A stretch of DNA of 12,525 nucleotides from Roseburia sp. (GTDB taxonomy: Bacteria; Bacillota; Clostridia; Lachnospirales; Lachnospiraceae). The position numbers were made by a program, and so were the translations under genes. A model generated the notes under the pieces. The model was not told the origin of the DNA. It did no database searches and saw only the letters and a list, made by a program, of their open reading frames with translations. Of this stretch, positions 12,053 to 12,525 are shown in pieces (the stretch's first letter is position 1; each line of letters opens with the position of its first letter). The stretch lies in NCBI GenBank assembly GCA_017621905.1, contig JAGASC010000010.1:1-12525 (forward strand), given 5' to 3'.

Positions 12053-12388
12053 ATGACAAACGAGGAACTGAAAAATGTAGAAACAGAACTGAAAGATTGG
12101 GAACTGTGGATGGAAAATATTCTCAGAAACAGATGTCTGGTGGAATACATCAGAAGGAATTACCGCTTTCATACCGGGCGCTTGGAAATACTGAATGATA
12201 TTTTTGGAAGAATCGAGGCCGGAAACGAGGAAGAGCTCATCACCCGTATTTATGAGTATGGCAGTATGATAAAAAGACAGGATTTCATTGCAAGACAAAT
12301 GTTCTTGTGGCTCTTTGCCATAGCAGAGGAAAAATTCTCCGACAAAAAAATTGGGGTAGAAATGAAGCAATTTAAAAAAGAAGAATAA
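12053..12388 (+). CDS. Small protein of unknown function, predicted helical
   Basis: I do not recognise this 111-residue protein. It is rich in Glu, Lys, Arg and aromatic residues, with no signal peptide, no membrane segment, no Cys pairs and no nucleotide-binding motif, and it should be almost wholly helical and cytosolic. The run from about residue 10 (ETELKDWELWMENILRNRCL) to residue 93 alternates charged and hydrophobic residues as in a helical bundle, and the C-terminus is lysine-rich. AAAGGAT nine bases before ATG 12053 supports translation. It is isolated from hpf by terminators and has its own candidate promoter. No partner gene within the window suggests a role. Confidence 0.75.
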   Translation: MTNEELKNVETELKDWELWMENILRNRCLVEYIRRNYRFHTGRLEILNDIFGRIEAGNEEELITRIYEYGSMIKRQDFIARQMFLWLFAIAEEKFSDKKIGVEMKQFKKEE

Positions 12389-12454
12389 CAGTAAGTTTGA
12401 TGGAACAGAACTGTTACGAGCAGTAAGAGAAATGGGCGTGCGGGGAAATGAAAT

Positions 12455-12471
12455 TATGACTTAAAGTCATA
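12455..12471. promoter_or_regulatory. 17-bp perfect palindrome, candidate operator
   Basis: TATGACTT-A-AAGTCATA is symmetric around position 12463. It lies about 27 bases upstream of the possible -35 box at the window end, suggesting control of the next gene. The 137 bases after 12388 otherwise hold no gene or terminator that I can support. Confidence 0.5.
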
Positions 12472-12497
12472 TTTGCCTGCGGATAGAAAATAGCACC

Positions 12498-12524
12498 TTG
12501 CCATAAAGCCAAAAAAGGTATACT
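12498..12524 (+). promoter_or_regulatory. Possible promoter at the window end
   Basis: TTGCCA (12498-12503) and TATACT (12519-12524) are separated by 15 bases, shorter than optimal. The gene it would serve lies outside the window. Confidence 0.4.
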
Positions 12525-12525
12525 A

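Noticed and set aside
1..12525. CRISPR array, insertion sequence, phage attachment site, tRNA or rRNA
   Set aside because: No regularly spaced repeats, transposase, integrase, cloverleaf or ribosomal RNA sequence was seen on either strand.

Overview
The window looks like a chromosomal segment of a low-to-mid GC anaerobic Firmicute, most likely Clostridia of the Lachnospiraceae type. Supporting signs are consensus sigma-A promoters with 17-bp spacers, strong AGGAGG-like ribosome binding sites, an oxygen-sensitive pyruvate formate-lyase with its radical-SAM activase, a ZTP (pfl-motif) riboswitch, and a long-form hibernation factor. The genus assignment is inference; no marker gene fixes it.

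Left part (1-3871). The first 51 bases are the start of a leftward metallophosphoesterase gene. Divergent from it is a compact 2-aminoethylphosphonate (AEP) degradation operon: phnW (AEP:pyruvate aminotransferase), phnX (phosphonoacetaldehyde hydrolase), a GntR/UTRA regulator, and a 241-residue protein translationally coupled to the regulator. PhnW makes phosphonoacetaldehyde and alanine from AEP and pyruvate. PhnX splits phosphonoacetaldehyde into acetaldehyde and phosphate. The fourth protein aligns with only the helical C-terminal half of iron-dependent alcohol dehydrogenases. All four metal-ligand positions are replaced at exactly conserved spacing, so it looks like a pseudoenzyme. The operon promoter carries a TGGTACCA palindrome between its -35 and -10 boxes, a plausible operator for the GntR protein. 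A terminator-like hairpin sits between phnW and phnX.

Middle part (3872-8882). A 409-base leader precedes pflB. It has its own promoter, a ZTP/ZMP riboswitch with an intrinsic terminator, a second hairpin region that repeats 12 bases of the aptamer, a second strong promoter with a 7-bp inverted repeat at its start site, and then the pflB ribosome binding site. pflB and pflA follow, then an NAD(P)-dependent aldehyde dehydrogenase. Both junctions contain strong hairpins without a plus-strand U-tract. The riboswitch ties formate production, which feeds folate one-carbon units, to the purine intermediate ZMP/ZTP.

Right part (8883-12525). A separate promoter and a possibly structured leader precede a two-part protein: a DUF2156 (phosphatidylglycerol lysyltransferase C-terminal-like) domain fused to a GNAT acetyltransferase. 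Next comes hpf, with its own extended -10 promoter and tandem terminators, then a small unrecognised gene. The window ends in a noncoding stretch with a 17-bp palindrome and a possible promoter for the next gene.

The strongest candidate for something undescribed is the metal-less alcohol-dehydrogenase half-protein coupled to the phosphonate regulator. Next is the layered riboswitch and dual-promoter leader of pflB.
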